From positions 4,960,001 through 5,024,000 of the forward strand of contig NZ_CP152342.1 in the NCBI RefSeq assembly GCF_045291395.1: 64,000 nt of DNA, given 5' to 3'. This DNA comes from MR-S7 sp000400995 (GTDB lineage Bacteria > Pseudomonadota > Gammaproteobacteria > Burkholderiales > Burkholderiaceae_C). The notes under the pieces are model-generated. The model searched no databases and was not told where the DNA came from. It saw only the letters and a program-made list of their open reading frames with translations. Of this stretch, positions 61,460-64,000 are shown piece by piece; position 1 is the first letter of the stretch; each line of letters starts with the position of its first letter. The translations under genes were made by a program, and so were the position numbers.

Positions 61460-62197
61460 ATGAGCGACACATCCCCCTTCGGCTTCGGGCGTTTCGTCCC
61501 GGGTTTCGACTTCATGCAAAACCTCGCGAAAGGCGCTTCCGCGGGCATGCCCGCAATGCCCTCGCTGTCGGGCTGGGTGGCTCCAACGGTGAGCGTGGAG
61601 GAGCTCGACAAGCGCATCGCCGAACTCAAGGCCGTGCAGTTCTGGCTGGAGCAGAACGCGCGCGCGCTCACGGCCACCGTGCAGGCGCTCGAGGTGCAGC
61701 GCATGACGCTGTCCACCCTGCAGGGCATGAACGTGGCCATGGGAGACATCGCGGACGCCTTCGGCAAGGGGGCGCAGGCGTTCGCCGCGCAGGCTCCGGC
61801 CGCGGAGCCTGCGCCACCCCAGGCCGCGCCGGCTGCCGCAGCGGGCGAGGCCGCTGCAGCAGCGCCTGAGTCCGCCGAGCCGCAGCGCGAGGCGCCTGCG
61901 GCGCCGCCCATGGTGGACCCGGTGCAGTGGTGGAGCGCGCTGACCAGCCAGTTCCAGCAGATCGCGGCCAAGGCGATGCAGGAGGCCCCGCCGCCGCAGG
62001 CGGCCTTCGAGGCCACGCGCGACATGGCCAGCGGCGCGTTCAAGACCGCAACCGACATGGCCGCGAAGCTCGCAACGCAAGGCATGCCGGGCGTGCCCAA
62101 GGCCGCCGCGGCCAAGCAGCCGGCGGCCAAGCGCAAGGCGCCCGCCAAGAAGGCCGCACCGCGCGCCGCATCGCCCCGCGCCAAGCGCTCCGGATGA
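61460..62197 (+). CDS. PhaM-like polyhydroxyalkanoate granule protein
   Basis: A 245-residue protein. The N-terminal part (MSDTSPFGFGRFVPGFDFMQ, with SGWVAPTVSVEELDKRIAEL) and the helix KAVQFWLEQNARALTATVQA match PhaM, which links PHA granules to the nucleoid and activates PHA synthase. The Ala/Pro-rich middle is followed by a DPVQWWSALTSQFQQIAAKA helix and a basic tail (KRKAPAKKAAPRAASPRAK) for DNA binding. AGGAG lies seven bases before the ATG. It is divergent from the HU-like gene, and the FIST gene starts one base after its stop. Confidence 0.85.
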   Translation: MSDTSPFGFGRFVPGFDFMQNLAKGASAGMPAMPSLSGWVAPTVSVEELDKRIAELKAVQFWLEQNARALTATVQALEVQRMTLSTLQGMNVAMGDIADAFGKGAQAFAAQAPAAEPAPPQAAPAAAAGEAAAAAPESAEPQREAPAAPPMVDPVQWWSALTSQFQQIAAKAMQEAPPPQAAFEATRDMASGAFKTATDMAAKLATQGMPGVPKAAAAKQPAAKRKAPAKKAAPRAASPRAKRSG

Positions 62198-62198
62198 G

Positions 62199-63428
62199 AT
62201 GAAGCCCTTTCCCCACGCGCATGCCGCGCATCCGCAATGGCGGGTGGCGGCAGCGCGCGTGCTGGAGCAGCTCCACGCCCAGATGGCAGGGCCTGATCAC
62301 GCGGCTGCGCCCGCGCTGGGGCTGCTCTACATCACCGGCCATTACGCCCCGGAAGCCGAGGCGCTGCTCGCCCACCTGGCCGCCGCGCTGCCTTCCGTCA
62401 CCGACTGGAGCGGCACGGTGGGCGTGGGCGTGGCGGGCAACGGCGTGGAGCATTTCGACGAGCCCTCGCTGTCGGTGATGCTCTGCGACATTCCCCGCGC
62501 GCAATACCGCGTGTTCTCCGGCGTGGCGCCATTGCCGCGCGATGCGGCGTTCACCGCGCACACGGCGCTGGTCCATGCCGACGGCCATGCGCCCGAGCTG
62601 GCGGAACTGGTGGAGGAGCTGGCGGAGCGCACGCACAGCGGCTACCTGTTCGGCGGCCTCGCAGCCAGCCGCACGCGCAGCGTGCAGTTCGCGCGCAGCG
62701 GCGCGGCGGGGCCGGGCGTGTTCGGCGGCGGCCTGTCGGGCGTGGCGTTCGCACGTGACGTGGGCGTGGTCTCGCGCGTCACGCAGGGCTGCCAGCCCAT
62801 CGGCGCGCAGGCCGCCATCACCGCCGCGCAGGACAACGTGGTGCTGGCGCTGGACGGCCGGCCCGCGCTCGACGTGTTGCTGGACACCCTGGGCGTGACG
62901 CTGGAGGGCGACCCTCAGCCCGCGCTGCATGCCGTGCGCGCCACGCTGGCCGGCCTGGTGGAGCCCGATGCACCGCATGCGCAGCGCACCGGCCATTTCG
63001 GCGCCGACGTGCGCGTGCGCCACATCGTGGGGCTGGATGCCACGCGCCGCGGCGTGGCCCTGGACGAGCGCGTGCAGGCAGGCATGCGGCTCGCGTTCTG
63101 CCAGCGCCATGTGGCCGCTGCGCGCGCCGACCTGGTGCGCATCTGCGCCGAGATCCGCGAGGAGCTGGCCCCTCAGCTGGAAGCCGTGCCCGCGCACGGC
63201 GCGGCGGCCGAGCCCGCGGGCGGGCGCCGCATTGCCGGCGCCGTCTACGTGAGCTGCTCGGGCCGGGGCGGACCGCATTTCGGCGGCCCGGGCGCCGAGC
63301 TGCAGATCGTGCGCCACGCGCTGGGCGACGTGCCGCTTACCGGCTTCTTCGCAGGCGGCGAGATCGCCGCGCACCGCCTGTACGGCTACACGGGGGTGCT
63401 CACCGTGTTCACGGGCGCTACCGCTTAG
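62199..63428 (+). CDS. FIST-domain sensory protein
   Basis: A 409-residue soluble protein with FIST_N (ALGLLYITGHYAPEAEALLA, SGTVGVGVAGNGVEHFDEPS, GYLFGGLAASRTRSVQFARS) and FIST_C (VSCSGRGGPHFGGPGAELQI, TGFFAGGEIAAHRLYGYTGV). FIST domains are thought to bind small ligands, perhaps amino acids. No kinase or GGDEF module is fused. The gene is tightly coupled to phaM (one base between stop and start). Confidence 0.88.
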   Translation: MKPFPHAHAAHPQWRVAAARVLEQLHAQMAGPDHAAAPALGLLYITGHYAPEAEALLAHLAAALPSVTDWSGTVGVGVAGNGVEHFDEPSLSVMLCDIPRAQYRVFSGVAPLPRDAAFTAHTALVHADGHAPELAELVEELAERTHSGYLFGGLAASRTRSVQFARSGAAGPGVFGGGLSGVAFARDVGVVSRVTQGCQPIGAQAAITAAQDNVVLALDGRPALDVLLDTLGVTLEGDPQPALHAVRATLAGLVEPDAPHAQRTGHFGADVRVRHIVGLDATRRGVALDERVQAGMRLAFCQRHVAAARADLVRICAEIREELAPQLEAVPAHGAAAEPAGGRRIAGAVYVSCSGRGGPHFGGPGAELQIVRHALGDVPLTGFFAGGEIAAHRLYGYTGVLTVFTGATA

Positions 63429-63490
63429 TTTCAAGCCTTTTTGGCCTCTGGCGCTTGCTGGTAAAGCGCTGCCAGCTATCAAAAAAGCAG
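63429..63490 (+). repeat. Dispersed ~60-bp repeat, family A, copy 7
   Basis: TTTCAAGCCTTTTTGGCCTC, TGGCGCTTGCTGGTAAAGCG, CTGCCAGCTATCAAAAAAGC. It lies between the convergent FIST and dadA genes and, with its hairpin, could serve as a terminator. Confidence 0.75.
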
Positions 63491-63503
63491 CATTGCCTGG
63501 CAG

Positions 63504-64000
63504 TCAGGTGGTCAGCGCCGCTGGCCGCGTGGCGGCTGCGGACCGGGGCATGCCGCAGAAGGCGAAGTCCAGCTCCGGCACCAGCCCGCTCACGATGCGC
63601 GCGAGCGACTTGCCCGAGCCGCAGGCATGCGTCCAGCCCAGCGTGCCGTGGCCGGTGTTGAGGAACAGGTTGCCGTACTTCGTCCTGCCGATCAGCGGCA
63701 CGTTGCTCGGCGTGGCCGGGCGCAGGCCGCTCCAGAACTGGGCCTGGCTCGCATCGCCCGCGCCGGGAAAGAGCTGCTCGACGCGGTGCACGATGGCCTC
63801 GCAGCGCACGGTGTTCAGCGCGCGTTCGTAGCCGTTCAGTTCGGCCGTGCCTGCGATGCGCAGGCGGTCGCCCTGTGCGCTGGTGTAGCGCGAGAAGACC
63901 AGCTTGTATTCGTCGTCCGTCAGGCTCACCTCATAGGCCGCGGCCGCATCGCGCACAGGCAGCGTCACCGAATAGCCCTTGGCCGGGTAGATGGGCAGGC
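63504..64000 (-). CDS. dadA: D-amino acid dehydrogenase, C-terminal part (runs off the window)
   Basis: FAD-dependent membrane-associated oxidation of D-amino acids, typically D-alanine. The frame is open to the window edge. The visible 165 residues contain LPIYPAKGYSVTLPVRDAAA, RIAGTAELNGYE, FWSGLRPATPSNVPLIGRTK, YGNLFLNTGHGTLGWTHACG and GSGKSLARIVSG, which are the substrate-site and FAD-site segments of DadA. The start and the N-terminal FAD-binding Rossmann fold lie beyond base 64000. Confidence 0.95.
   Translation of the reverse strand, partial: LPIYPAKGYSVTLPVRDAAAAYEVSLTDDEYKLVFSRYTSAQGDRLRIAGTAELNGYERALNTVRCEAIVHRVEQLFPGAGDASQAQFWSGLRPATPSNVPLIGRTKYGNLFLNTGHGTLGWTHACGSGKSLARIVSGLVPELDFAFCGMPRSAAATRPAALTT

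Overview
The window looks like a chromosome segment of a GC-rich betaproteobacterium of the family Comamonadaceae (Acidovorax / Diaphorobacter / Alicycliphilus neighbourhood). The evidence is the 16S/23S sequence, the gene order leuS-lptE-holA, the proteobacterial GshA type, the rsmB-DUF4390-ntrY-ntrX block, PhaM and HU proteins with KKAA-rich tails, and a family of ~60-bp repeats that I recall from this family. The genus is inference.

Layout. 1-3.6 kb: end of leuS, lptE, holA. 3.6-9.7 kb: a phosphonate/phosphite-type ABC importer (phnD-phnC-phnE-phnE, minus strand) divergent from a TctD/TctE-like two-component system. 9.7-19.6 kb: proA, then K+ uptake (trkA, trkH, kup) interleaved with glutathione synthesis (gshA, gshB) and a BenE-type transporter. 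19.6-25.3 kb: a complete rRNA operon (three tandem promoters, 16S, tRNA-Ile, tRNA-Ala, 23S, 5S, terminator). 25.3-39.6 kb: a truncated MerR gene, tRNA-Tyr/Gly/Thr, tuf, tRNA-Trp, secE, nusG, rplK, rplA, rplJ, rplL, rpoB, rpoC. 39.6-45.3 kb: lemA-like gene, rsmB, DUF4390 gene, NtrY-like kinase, NtrX-like regulator, tRNA-Phe.

45.3-57.9 kb is a mobile element at the 3' end of tRNA-Phe and is best read as a P4-like phage satellite. It has a P4-type tyrosine integrase, AlpA, an Ogr/Delta zinc-finger protein, a C4-type antisense-RNA immunity locus (a structured RNA carrying CTGTCAA between two hairpins that both display TTTGACAG), and a Toprim/primase-helicase operon. Its cargo zone, between integrase and alpA, holds a 9-bp tandem repeat, an AT-richer two-gene module (a YwgA-like protein plus an HD-domain phosphohydrolase), and an IS5-family insertion. 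The HD gene is split by a frameshift inside six copies of a 7-bp repeat just before its HD motif, which looks like a phase-variation switch on a candidate defence module.

57.9-64 kb: MgtC-like membrane protein, BLUF photoreceptor, two tiny proline-rich or membrane proteins, a tyrosine phosphatase, a MITE-like inverted-repeat element, an HU-like protein, PhaM-like phasin regulator, FIST-domain protein and the end of dadA.

Two further themes run through the window. Seven copies of the dispersed ~60-bp repeat are present; two lie in frame inside proA and rsmB, and two others bracket holA, one apparently supplying its Shine-Dalgarno and start codon. Two housekeeping genes, rplK and rsmB, are each one C short in a C run, which may be sequencing error or real mutation.
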